Of a stretch of 64,000 bases of DNA, positions 1 to 10,385 are shown one piece after another. The notes beneath the pieces are model-generated. The model did no database searches. It was not told the DNA's origin and saw only the letters and a program-made list of their open reading frames with translations. The stretch comes from Hydractinia symbiolongicarpus. Taxonomy: Eukaryota; Cnidaria; Hydrozoa; Anthoathecata; Hydractiniidae. A program made the translations under genes and the position numbers. The stretch is from the NCBI RefSeq assembly GCF_029227915.1, contig NC_079883.1:31126001-31190000 (forward strand), read 5' to 3'. Each line of letters starts with the position of its first letter. The stretch's first letter is position 1.

Positions 1-2
1 AT

Positions 3-22
3 CAAAAATGAAAACATTTTTG
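3..22. repeat. 8-bp perfect inverted repeat in the monomer (hairpin or cruciform candidate)
   Basis: CAAAAATG, a 4-base AAAA spacer, then CATTTTTG form perfect complementary arms. The element recurs at the same place in nearly every monomer. Where position 22 is A (the TTTTTAAAAAC class, common at 23-44 kb) the outermost pair is lost and a 7-bp stem remains. At about 300 copies it is one of the best-conserved parts of the repeat. Dyad symmetries in satellites have been proposed as non-B DNA or protein-binding sites. Any such role here is inference. Confidence 0.85.
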
Positions 23-110
23 AAAACTACAAGTCTTATGCGTTTTAGTGGTGAAAAAATAATTTAAAAAATCGTTCCGGAAATGAGTTTACTCACAGGG
101 TACTTTCTTT

Positions 111-128
111 GTATACATTCGACTATAC
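111..128. repeat. Inverted repeat GTATA / TATAC spaced by 8 bp
   Basis: GTATA at 111-115 and TATAC at 124-128 are reverse complements around an 8-bp spacer. The left arm is also part of the palindrome GTATAC. The spacer exists in two main forms, CATTCGAC and CTTTTGAC, with CTTTTGCC and CATTCTAC as sub-variants. The arms are largely conserved while the spacer changes. Some monomers break an arm, for example GTACAC at about 31957, 36218 and 40479, or a 2-bp loss in the arm at about 20604. Confidence 0.7.
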
Positions 129-140
129 GGGCAAAGCCCG
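128..140. repeat. GC inverted repeat CGGGC-NNN-GCCCG
   Basis: The arms CGGGC and GCCCG flank a 3-base loop, AAA here and CAA in most monomers. The other major allele reads CGGGC-CGA-GTCCG. That pairs at four positions and leaves one G-T opposition, so a stem could survive in a transcript of the + strand. It overlaps the last base of the GTATA/TATAC dyad. This is a structural observation only; no function is implied. Confidence 0.65.
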
Positions 141-161
141 GGATTTACGGGAAATCGCGGG
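129..161 (+). other. Four phased GGG runs (long-loop G-quadruplex candidate)
   Basis: GGG occurs at 129-131, 140-142, 149-151 and 159-161, so starts are spaced 11, 9 and 10 bp, with loops of 8, 6 and 7 bases. A further GGG lies at 98-100 and, in many other monomers, one at 78-80. One loop exceeds the usual 7-base limit for simple quadruplex motifs. Sub-variants weaken it: GTCCGGATT monomers lose one run and CGCAGG monomers lose the fourth. Either quadruplex potential or helically phased curvature could follow. Confidence 0.55.
142..156. repeat. Inverted repeat GATTT-ACGGG-AAATC
   Basis: Perfect 5-bp arms flank a 5-bp spacer inside the GC-rich part of the monomer. It is retained in the main GAAATC class and reduced in the GAAGTC class. 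It lies directly after the CGGGC dyad, so the stretch 111-156 holds three consecutive short dyads. Confidence 0.6.
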
Positions 162-499
162 TTTTCGTTTGCCGGCGATTAAACCTCTTTCATTAAGCGT
201 CTCATCAAAAATGAAAACATTTTTAAAAACTACAAGTCTCATGGACTTTAGTGGTGAAATAATAATTTAAAAAATCATTCGGGAAATGAGTTTACACCCT
301 GGGTACTTTCTTTGTATACTTTTGACTATACGAGCCGAGTCCGGGATTTACGGGAAATTGCTGGTTTTCCTTTGCCGGCGATTAAACTTCTTTTGTTCAG
401 TGTTTGATCAAAAATGAAAACATTTTTGAAAACTACAAGGCTTAAGCGTTTTAGTGGTGAAAGAAAAATTTAAAAAATCGTTCGGGAAATGAGTTTATT

Positions 500-2934
500 C
501 CCTGGGTACTTTCTTTGTATACATTCGACTATACGGGCCAAGCCTGGGATTTACGGGAAATCGCGGGATTTCGTTTGCCGGCGATTAAACCTCTTTCATT
601 AAGCGTCTCGTCAAAAATGAAAACATTTTTGAAAACAGCAAATCTCATGCTTTTTAATGGTGAAAAGATAATTTAAAAAATCGTTTTGGAAATGAGTTTA
701 CTCACAGGGTACTTTCTTTGTATACATTCGACTATACGGGCCAAGCCCGGGATTTACGGGAAATCGCGGGTTTTCGTTTGCCGGCGATTAAACCACTTTT
801 ATTCAGCGTCTCATCAAAAATGAAAACATTTTTGAAAACTACAAGTCTCATGCGTTTTAGTGGTAAAAAAAAAAAATTAAAAATCTTTCGGGAAATGAGT
901 TTACTCCCTGGGTACTTTCTTAGTATACATTCGACTATACGGGCCAAGCCCGGGATTTACGGCAAATCGTGGGATTTCGTTTGCCGGCGATTAAACCTCT
1001 TTCATTAAGCGTCTCATCAAAAATGAAAACATTTTTGAAAACGGCAAGTCTCATGCGTTTTAGTGGTGAAAAGATAATTTAAAAAATCGTTTTGGAAATG
1101 AGTTTACTCACAGGGTACTTTCTTTGTATACATTTAACTTTTCGGGCCAAGCCCGGGATTTACGGGAAATCGCGGGGCTTCGTTTGCCGGCGATTAAACC
1201 TCTTTCATTAAGCGCTCATCAAAAATGAAAACATTTTTGAAAACTACAAGTCTCAAGCCTTTTAGTGGTGAAAGAAAAATTCAAAAAATCGTTCGGGAAA
1301 TGAGTTTATTCCCTGGGTACTTTCTTTGTATACATTCGACTATACGGGCCAAGCCTGGGATTTACGGGAAATCGCGGGATTTCGTGTGCCGGCGATTAAA
1401 CCTCTTTCATTAAGCGTCTCGTCAAAAATGAAAACATTTTTGAAAACTGCAAATCTCATGCAATTTAGTGGTGAAAAGATAATTTAAAAAATCGTTTTGG
1501 AAATGAGTTTACTCCCTTGGTACTTTCTTAGTTTACATTCGACTATACGGGCCAAGCCCGGGATTTACGGCAAATCGTGGGATTTCGTTTGCCGGCGATT
1601 AAACCTCTTTCATTAAGCGTCTCATCAAAAATGAAAACATTTTTGAAAACGGCAAGTCTCATGCGTTTTAGTGGTGAAAAAATAATTTAAAAAATCATTC
1701 GGGAAATGAGTTTACACCCTGGGTACTTTCTTTGTATACATTCGACTATACGGGCCAAGCCTGGGATTTACGGGAAATCGCGGGATTTCGTTTGCCGGCG
1801 ATTAAACCTCTTTCATTAAGCGTCTCGTCAAAAATGAAAACATTTTTGAAAACAGCAAATCTCATGCTTTTTAATGGTGAAAAGATAATTTAAAAAATCG
1901 TTTTGGAAATGAGTTTACTCACAGGGTACTTTCTTTGTATACATTCGACTATACGGGCCAAGCCCGGGATTTACGGGAAATCGCGGGTTTTCGTTTGCCG
2001 GCGATTAAACCACTTTTATTCAGCGTCTCATCAAAAATGAAAACATTTTTGAAAACTACAAGTCTCATGCGTTTTAGTGGTAAAAAAAAAAAATTAAAAA
2101 TCTTTCGGGAAATGAGTTTACTCCCTGGGTACTTTCTTAGTATACATTCGACTATACGGGCCAAGCCCGGGATTTACGGCAAATCGTGGGATTTCGTTTG
2201 CCGGCGATTAAACCTCTTTCATTAAGCGTCTCATCAAAAATGAAAACATTTTTGAAAACGGCAAGTCTCATGCGTTTTAGTGGTGAAAAGATAATTTAAA
2301 AAATCGTTTTGGAAATGAGTTTACTCACAGGGTACTTTCTTTGTATACATTTAACTTTTCGGGCCAAGCCCGGGATTTACGGGAAATCGCGGGGCTTCGT
2401 TTGCCGGCGATTAAACCTCTTTCATTAAGCGTCTCATCAAAAATGAAAACATTTTTGAAAACTACAAGTCTCAAGCCTTTTAGTGGTGAAAGAAAAATTT
2501 AAAAAATCGTTCGGGAAATGAGTTTATTCCCTGGGTACTTTCTTTGTATACATTCGACTATACGGGCCAAGCCTGGGATTTACGGGAAATCGCGGGATTT
2601 CGTGTGCCGGCGATTAAACCTCTTTCATTAAGCGTCTCGTCAAAAATGAAAACATTTTTGAAAACTGCAAATCTCATGCGTTTTAGTGGTGAAAAGATAA
2701 TTTAAAAAATCGTTTTGGAAATGAGTTTACTCCCTTGGTACTTTCTTAGTTTACATTCGACTATACGGGCCAAGCCCGGGATTTACGGCAAATCGTGGGA
2801 TTTCGTTTGCCGGCGATTAAACCTCTTTCATTAAGCGTCTCATCAAAAATGAAAACATTTTTGAAAACGGCAAGTCTCATGCGTTTTAGTGGTGAAAAAA
2901 TAATTTAAAAAATCGTTCGGGAAATGAGTTTACT
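500..2934 (+). repeat. 6-mer HOR, two tandem copies (unit 1217 bp)
   Basis: Diagnostic variants repeat at an offset of 1217 bp: the GGTAAAAAAAAAAAATT A-tract variant near 864 and 2081, the CCTTTTAG variant near 1257 and 2475, and the CTCCCTTGGTACTTTCTTAG variant near 1512 and 2729. Copy 1 runs about 500-1716 and copy 2 about 1717-2934. A 1-bp deletion in copy 1 (AGCGCTC for AGCGTCTC, about 1213) explains a length one short of 6 x 203. The left side of copy 1 resembles 5.7-6.6 kb and 7.1-8.0 kb. Confidence 0.85.
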
Positions 2935-2999
2935 CCCTGGGTACTTTCTTTGTATACTTTTGACTATGCGGGCCGAGTCCGGAGTTTACGGGAAATCGC

Positions 3000-4217
3000 G
3001 GGTTTTCGTTTGCCGGCGATTAAACTTCTTTTATTTAGCGTCTCATCTAAAATGAAAACATTTTTGAAAACTACAAGTCTCATGCGTTTTAGTGGTAAAA
3101 AAAAATCTTAAAAAATCGTTCGGGAAATGAGTTTACTCCCTGGGTACTTTCTTTGTATACTTTTGACTATGCGGGCCGAGTCCGGGATTTACGGGAAATC
3201 GCAGGTTTTTGTTTGCCGGCGATTAAACTTCTTTTATTAAGCGTCTCATCAAAAATGAAAACATTTTTGAAAACTACAAGTCTCATTCTTTTTAGTGGTG
3301 AAAAAATAAATTAAAAAATCGTTCGAGAAATGAGTTTACTCCCTGGGTACTTTCTTTGTATACTTTTGACTATACGGGCCGAGTCCGGGATTTACGGGAA
3401 ATCGCGGGTTTTCGTTTGCCGGCGATTAAACTTCTTTTATTCAGCGTCTCATCAAAAATGAAAACATTTTTGAAAACTACAAGTCTCATGCGTTTTAGTG
3501 GTGAAAAAATAAATTAAAAAATCGTTCGGGAAATGAGTTTACTTCCTGGGTACTTTCTTTGTATACTTTTGACTATACGGGCCAAGTCCGGGATTTACGG
3601 GAAATCGCGGGTTTTCGTTTGCCGGCGATTAAACTTCTTTTATTCAGCGTCTCATCTTAAATGAAAAAATTTTTGAAAACTACAAGTCTCATGCGTTTTA
3701 GTGGTAAAAAAAAAATTTAAAAAATCGTTCGGGAAATGAGTTTACTCCCTGGGTACTTTCTTTGTATACTTTTGACTATGCGGGCCGAGTCCGGGATTTA
3801 CGGGAAATTGCAGGTTTTTGTTTGCCGGCGATTAAACTTCTTTTATTAAGCGTCTCATCAAAAATGAAAACATTTTTGAAAACTACAAGTCTCATGCGTT
3901 TTAGTGGTGAAAAAATAAATTAAAAAATCGTTCGGGAAATGAGTTTACTCCCTGGGTACTTTCTTTGTATACTTTTGACTATACGGGCCGAGTCCGGGAT
4001 TTACGGGAAATCGCGGGTTTTCGTTTGCCGGCGATTAAACTTCTTTTATTCAGCGTCTCATCAAAAATGAAAACATTTTTGAAAACTTCAAGTCTCATGC
4101 GTTTTAGTGGTGAAAAAATAAATTAAAAAATCGTTCGGGAAATGAGTTTACTTCCTGGGTACTTTCTTTGTATACTTTTGACTATACGGGCCAAGTCCGG
4201 GATTTATGGGAAATCGC
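3000..4217 (+). repeat. 3-mer HOR, two tandem copies (unit 609 bp)
   Basis: The unusual GCAGGTTTTTG variant occurs at 3201 and 3810. ACTTCCTGGG follows the same monomer type at 3541 and 4150. The modified dyads CTAAAATG (about 3046) and CTTAAATG (about 3655) also pair at this offset. The corresponding region at 8.8-9.5 kb has only one trimer, so the extra copy arose here or was lost there. Confidence 0.8.
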
Positions 4218-5529
4218 GGGCTTTCGTTTGCCGGCGATTAAACTTCTTTTATTCAGCGTCTCATAAAAAATGAAAACATTTTTGAAAACTACAAGTCTTA
4301 TGCGTTTTAGTGGTGAAAAAAATAATTTAAAAAATCGTTTTGGAAATGAGTTTACTCACAGGGTTCTTTCTTTGTATACATTCGACTATACGGGCCAAGC
4401 CCGGGATTCACGGGAAATCGCGGGTTTTCGTTTGCGGGCGATTAAACCTCTTTCATTAAGCGTCTCACCAAAAATGAAAACATTTTTGAAAACTACAAGT
4501 CTCATGCGTTTTAGTGGTAAAAAGAAAATTTAAAAAATCGTTCGGGAAATGAGTTTACTTCCTGGGTACTTTCTTTGTATACATTCGACTGTACGAGCCA
4601 AGCCCGGGATTTACGAGAAATCGCGGGTTTTCGTTTGCCGGCGATTAAACCACTTTTATTCAGCGTCTCCTCAAAAATGAAAACATTTTTGAAAACTACA
4701 AGTCTCATGCGTTTTAGTGGTAAAAAAAAAATTTAAAAAATCGTTCGGGAAATGAGTTTACTCCCTGGGTACTTTCTTTGTATACATTCGACTATACGGG
4801 CCAAGCCCGGGATTTACGGGAAATCGCGGGATTTCGTTTGCCGGCGATTAAACCTCTTTCATTAAGCGTCTCATCAAAAATGAAAACATTTTTGAAAACT
4901 GCAAATCTCATGCGTTTTAGTGGTGAAAAGATAATTTAAAAAATCGTTTTGGAAATGAGTTTACTGACAGGGTACTTTCTTTGTATACATTCGACTATTC
5001 GGGCCAAGCCCGGGAGTTACGGGAAATCGCGGGATTTCGTTTGCCGGCGAGTAAACCTCTTTCATTAAGCGTCTCATCAAAAATGAAAACATTTTTGAAA
5101 ACTGCAAGTCTCATGCGTTTTAGTGGTGAAAAGATAATTTAAAAAATCGTTTTGGAAATGAGTTTACTGACAGGGTACTTTCTTTGTATACATTCGACTA
5201 TACGGGCCAAGCCCGGGATTTACGGGAAATCGCGGGTTTTCGCTTGCCGGCGATTAAACCACTTTTATTCAGCGTCTCATCAAAAATGAAAACATTTTTG
5301 AAAACTACAAGTCTCATGCGTTTTAGTGGTAAAAAAAAATTTAAAAAATCGTTCGGGAAATGAGTTTACACCCTGGGTACTTTCTTTGTATACTTTTGAC
5401 TATACGGGCCGAGTCCGGGATTTACGGGAAATCGCAGGTTTTCGTTTGCCGGCGATTAAACTTCTTTTATTTAGCGTCTCATCAAAAATGAAAACATTTT
5501 TGAAAACTACAAGTCTCATGCGTTTTAGT
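4218..5529 (+). repeat. Satellite monomers matching 9.5-10.3 kb (offset 5274 bp)
   Basis: Monomers here carry variants seen again 5274 bp downstream: TCATAAAAAATG (about 4262 and 9536), TCACCAAAAATG (about 4467 and 9741), GACTGTACGAGCC (about 4588 and 9862) and TCTCCTCAAAAATG (about 4667 and 9941). About 26 monomers separate the copies. One monomer near 5000 has GACTATTCGGG and GGGAGTTACGGG, the latter also near 10287. Nothing but satellite is present. Confidence 0.75.
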
Positions 5530-8368
5530 GGTGAAAAAAAAATTTAAAAAATCGTTCGGGAAATGAGTTTACTTCCTGGGTACCTTCTTTGTATACTTTT
5601 GACTATACGGGCCAAGCCCGGTATTTACGGGAAATCGTGGGTTTTCGTTTGCCGGCGATTAAATTTCTTTTATTCAGCGTCTCATCAAAAATGAAAACAT
5701 TTTTGAAAACTACAAGTCTTATGCGTTTTAGTGGTGAAAAAATAATTTAAAAAATCGTTCCGGAAATGAGTTTACTCACAGGGTACTTTCTTTGTATACA
5801 TTCGACTATACGGACCAAGCCCGGGATTTACGGGAAATCGCGGGTTTTCGTTTGCCGGCGATTAAACCTCTTTCATTAAGCGTCTCATCAAAAATGAAAA
5901 CATTTTTGAAAACTACAAGTGTCATGCGTTTTAGTGGTGAAAAAAAATTTAAAAAATCGTTCGGGAAATCAGTTTACTCCCTGGGTACTTTCTTTGTATA
6001 CATTCGACTATACGGGCCAAGCCCGGGATTTACGGGAAATCGCGGGTTTTCATTTGCCGGCGATTAAACCTCTTTCATTAAGCGTCTCATCAAAAATGAA
6101 AACATTTTTGAAAACTACAAGTCTTATGCGTTTTAGTGGTGAAAAAATAATTTAAAAAATCGTTCCGGAAATGAGTTTACTCACAGGGTACTTTCTTTGT
6201 ATACATTCGACTATACGGGCAAAGCCCGGGATTTACGGGAAATCGCGGGTTTTCGTTTGCCGGCGATTAAACCTCTTTCATTAAGCGTCTCATCAAAAAT
6301 GAAAACATTTTTAAAAACTACAAGTCTCATGGACTTTAGTGGTGAAATAATAATTTAAAAAATCGTTCGGGAAATGAGTTTACACCCTGGGTACTTTCTT
6401 TGTATACTTTTGACTATACGAGCCGAGTCCGGGATTTACGGGAAATCGCTGGTTTTCCTTTACCGGCGATTAAACTTCTTTTGTTCAGCGTCTGATCAAA
6501 AATGAAAACATTTTTGAAAACTACAAGTCTCATGCGTTTTAGTGGTGAAAGAAAAATTTAAAAAATCGTTTGGGAAATGAGTTTATTCCCTGGGTACTTT
6601 CTTTGTATACATTCGACTATACGGGCCAAGCCTGGGATTTACGGGAAATCGCGGGATTTCGTTTGCCGGCGATTAAACCTCTTTCATTAAGCGTCTCGTC
6701 AAAAATGAAAACATTTTTGAAAACTGCAAATCTTATGCTTTTTAATGGTGAAAAGATAATTTAAAAAATCGTTTTGGAAATGAGTTTACTCACAGGGTAC
6801 TTTCTTTGTATACATTTGACTTTTCGGGCCAAGCCCGGGATTTACGGGAAATCGCGGGGCTTCGTTTGCCGGCGATTAAACCTCTTTCATTAAGCGTCTC
6901 ATCAAAAATGAAAACATTTTTGAAAACTACAAGTCTCAAGCCTTTTAGTGGTGAAAAAAAAATTTAAAAATCGTTCGGGAAATGAGTTTACTTCCTGGGT
7001 ACCTTCTTTGTATACTTTTGACTATACGGGCCAAGCCCGGTATTTACGGGAAATCGTGGGTTTTCGTTTGCCGGCGATTAAATTTCTTTTATTCAGCGTC
7101 TCATCAAAAATGAAAATATTTTTGAAAACTACAAGTCTTATGCGTTTTAGTGGTGAAAAAATAATTTAAAAAATCGTTCCGGAAATGAGTTTACTCACAG
7201 GGTACTTTCTTTGTATACATTCGACTATACGGACCAAGCCCGGGATTTACGGGAAATCGCGGGTTTTCGTTTGCCGGCGATTAAACCTCTTTCATTAAGC
7301 GTCTCATCAAAAATGAAAACATTTTTGAAAACTACAAGTGTCATGCGTTTTAGTGGTAAAAAAAATTTAAAAAATCGTTCGGGAAATCAGTTTACTCCCT
7401 GGGTACTTTCTTTGTATACATTCGACTATACGGGCCAAGCCCGGGATTTACGGGAAATCGCGGGTTTTCATTTGCCGGCGATTAAACCTCTTTCATTAAG
7501 CGTCTCATCAAAAATGAAAACATTTTTGAAAACTACAAGTCTTATGCGTTTTAGTGGTGAAAAAATAATTTAAAAAATCGTTCCGGAAATGAGTTTACTC
7601 ACAGGGTACTTTCTTTGTATACATTCGACTATACGGGCAAAGCCCGGGATTTACGGGAAATCGCGGGTTTTCGTTTGCCGGCGATTAAACCTCTTTCATT
7701 AAGCGTCTCATCAAAAATGAAAACATTTTTAAAAACTACAAGTCTCATGGACTTTAGTGGTGAAATAATAATTTAAAAAATCGTTCGGGAAATGAGTTTA
7801 CACCCTGGGTACTTTCTTTGTATACTTTTGACTATACGAGCCGAGTCCGGGATTTACGGGAAATCGCTGGTTTTCCTTTGCCGGCGATTAAACTTCTTTT
7901 GTTCAGCGTCTGATCAAAAATGAAAACATTTTTGAAAACTACAAGTCTCATGCGTTTTAGTGGTGAAAGAAAAATTTAAAAAATCGTTTGGGAAATGAGT
8001 TTATTCCCTGGGTACTTTCTTTGTATACATTCGACTATACGGGCCAAGCCTGGGATTTACGGGAAATCGCGGGATTTCGTTTGCCGGCGATTAAACCTCT
8101 TTCATTAAGCGTCTCGTCAAAAATGAAAACATTTTTGAAAACTGCAAATCTTATGCTTTTTAATGGTGAAAAGATAATTTAAAAAATCGTTTTGGAAATG
8201 AGTTTACTCACAGGGTACTTTCTTTGTATACATTTGACTTTTCGGGCCAAGCCCGGGATTTACGGGAAATCGCGGGGCTTCGTTTGCCGGCGATTAAACC
8301 TCTTTCATTAAGCGTCTCATCAAAAATGAAAACATTTTTGAAAACTACAAGTCTCAAGCCTTTTAGTG
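5530..8368 (+). repeat. 7-mer HOR, two tandem copies (unit about 1418 bp)
   Basis: Marker variants recur at 1418-1419 bp: CTGGGTACCTTC (about 5576 and 6995), ACGGACCAAGCC (about 5810 and 7229), GGGCAAAGCCC (about 6218 and 7636), CATGGACTTTAG (about 6328 and 7746) and GACTTTTCGGG near 6810 and 8228. Copy 1 is about 5530-6948 and copy 2 about 6949-8368. Window bases 1-500 match the middle of both copies (position 1 aligns with 6089 and 7507), so the same unit also lies at the left edge. Confidence 0.88.
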
Positions 8369-10385
8369 GTGAAAGAAAAATTTAAAAAATCGTTCGGGAA
8401 ATGAGTTTATTCCCTGGGTACTTTCTTTGTATACATTCGACTATACGGGCCAAGCCTGGGATTTACGGGAAATCGCGGGATTTCGTTTGCCGGCGATTAA
8501 ACCTCTTTCATTAAGCGTCTCGTCAAAAATGAAAACATTTTTGAAAACTGCAAATCTCATGCGTTTTAGTGGTGAAAAGATAATTTAAAAAATCGTTTTG
8601 GAAATGAGTTTACTCCCTGGGTACTTTCTTAGTATACATTCGACTATACGGGCCAAGCCCGGGATTTACGGCAAATCGTGGGATTTCGTTTGCCGGCGAT
8701 TAAACCTCTTTCATTAAGCGTCTCATCAAAAATGAAAACATTTTTGAAAACGGCAAGTCTCATGCGTTTTAGTGGTGAAAAAATAATTTAAAAAATCGTT
8801 CGGGAAATGAGTTTACTCCCTGGGTACTTTCTTTGTATACTTTTGACTATGCGGGCCGAGTCCGGAGTTTACGAGAAATCGCGGGTTTTCGTTTGCCGGC
8901 GATTAAACTTCTTTTATTCAGCGTCTCATCTAAAATGAAAAATTTTTTGAAAACTACAAGTCTCATGCGTTTTATTGGTAAAAAAAAAATTTAAAAAATC
9001 GTTCGGGAAATGAGTTTACTCCCTGGGTACTTTCTTTGTATACTTTTGACTATGCGGGCCGAGTCCGGGATTTACGGGAAATCGCAGGTTTTTGTTTGCC
9101 GGCGATTAAACTTCTTTTATTAAGCGTCTCATCAAAAATGAAAACATTTTTGAAAACTACAAGTCTCATGCGTTTTAGTGGTGAAAAAATAAATTAAAAA
9201 ATCGTTCGGGAAATGAGTTTACTCCCTGGGTACTTTCTTTGTATACTTTTGACTATACGGGCCGAGTCCGGGATTTACAAGAAATCGCGGGTTTTCGTTT
9301 GCCGGCGATTAAACTTCTTTTATTCAGCGTCTCATCAAAAATGAAAACATTTTTGAAAACTTCAAGTCTCATGCGTTTTAGTGGTGAAAAAATTAATTAA
9401 AAAATCGTTCGGGAAATGAGTTTACTTCCTGGGTACTTTCTTTGTATACTTTTGACTATACGGGCCAAGTCCGGGATTTACGGGAAATCGCGGGTTTTCG
9501 TTTGCCGGCGATTAAACTTCTTTTATTCAGCGTCTCATAAAAAATGAAAACATTTTTGAAAACTACAAGTCTTATGCGTTTTAGTGGTGAAAAAAATAAT
9601 TTAAAAAATCGTTCTGGAAATGAGTTTACTCACAGGGTACTTTCTTTGTATACATTCGACTATACGGGCCAAGCCCGGGATTCACGGGAAATCGCGGGTT
9701 TTCGTTTGCCGGCGATTAAACCTCTTTCATTAAGCGTCTCACCAAAAATGAAAACATTTTTGAAAACTACAAGTCTCATGCGTTTTAGTGGTAAAAAGAA
9801 AATTTAAAAAATCGTTCGGGAAATGAGTTTACTCCCTGGGTACTTTCTTTGTATACATTCGACTGTACGAGCCAAGCCCGGGATTTACGAGAAATCGCGG
9901 GTTTTCGTTTGCCGGCGATTAAACCACTTTTATTCAGCGTCTCCTCAAAAATGAAAACATTTTTGAAAACTACAAGTCTCATGCGTTTTAGTGGTAAAAA
10001 AAAAATTTAAAAAATCGTTCGGGAAATGAGTTTACTCCCTGGGTACTTTCTTTGTATACATTCGACTATACGGGCCAAGCCCGGGATTTACGGGAAATCG
10101 CGGGATTTCGTTTGCCGGCGATTAAACCTCTTTCATTAAGCGTCTCATCAAAAATGAAAATATTTTTGAAAACTGCAAGTCTCATGCGTTTTAGTGGTGA
10201 AAAGATAATTTAAAAAATCGTTTTGGAAATGAGTTTACTGACAGGGTACTTTCTTTGTATACATTCGACTATACGGGCCAAGCCCGGGAGTTACGGGAAA
10301 TCGCGGGTTTTCGTTTGCCGGCGATTAAACCTCTTTCATTAAGCGTCTCATCAAAAATGAAAACATTTTTGAAAACTGCAAGTCT
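8369..10385 (+). repeat. Shifted duplicate of the 2.5-5.1 kb region
   Basis: The start aligns with 2.49 kb at an offset of about 5882 bp (markers CCTTTTAG and GTCCGGAGTTTACG). From about 9.1 kb the offset changes to 5274 bp, a difference of three monomers that corresponds to the extra trimer at 3.0-4.2 kb. Similarity ends near 10385, where the CATGGGCTTTAG class begins. The two copies differ at scattered sites such as TTTATTGG near 8973. Confidence 0.75.

Larger units (their letters stand above)
1..203 (+). repeat. Reference monomer (first copy), defining the coordinate frame
   Basis: This monomer sets the positions used in the other entries. Positions 1-26 hold A/T tracts and an inverted repeat. 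Positions 27-49 read CTACAAGTCT then a variable ATGCG-type block. Positions 50-72 are an A-rich stretch that varies in sequence and length. Positions 73-100 carry the CGTTCGGG-type and CTCCCTGGG-type variable blocks. Positions 101-113 (TACTTTCTTTGTA) are almost invariant. Positions 125-180 are GC-rich, with CCCGGG and GCCGGC. Positions 181-203 end in CTCTTTCATTAAGCGTCTC or a CTTTTATTCAGCGTCTC variant. The consensus has about 38 C and 41 G in 203 bp. The start point is arbitrary, since the sequence does not define a natural monomer boundary. Confidence 0.9.

Noticed and set aside
113-130. RNA polymerase III B-box or TATA-like promoter around GTATACATTCGACTATAC
   Set aside because: Only about half of the B-box positions match, no convincing A-box lies upstream, and the block exists in a form (CTTTTGAC) that destroys the match in many monomers.
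117-131. CENP-B box-like motif TTCGACTATACGGG
   Set aside because: The CENP-B core needs TTCG, four bases, A, two bases, then CGGG. Here only three bases separate TTCG from A, so the spacing is one short. Many monomers have TTTTGAC instead and lose the motif.
181-200. Telomere-like or subtelomeric repeat (ATTAAACCTCTTTCATTAA)
   Set aside because: It contains AAACC once per monomer but no tandem TTTAGGG- or TTAGGG-type unit.
7211-7573. Open frames of 60-120 codons on both strands, such as this 120-codon frame and the similar ones at 57307-57669 and 62772-63134
   Set aside because: They are translations of the satellite: the same peptide recurs once per monomer, in whatever frame small indels leave open. 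There is no codon bias, no start context and no conservation beyond that of the repeat.
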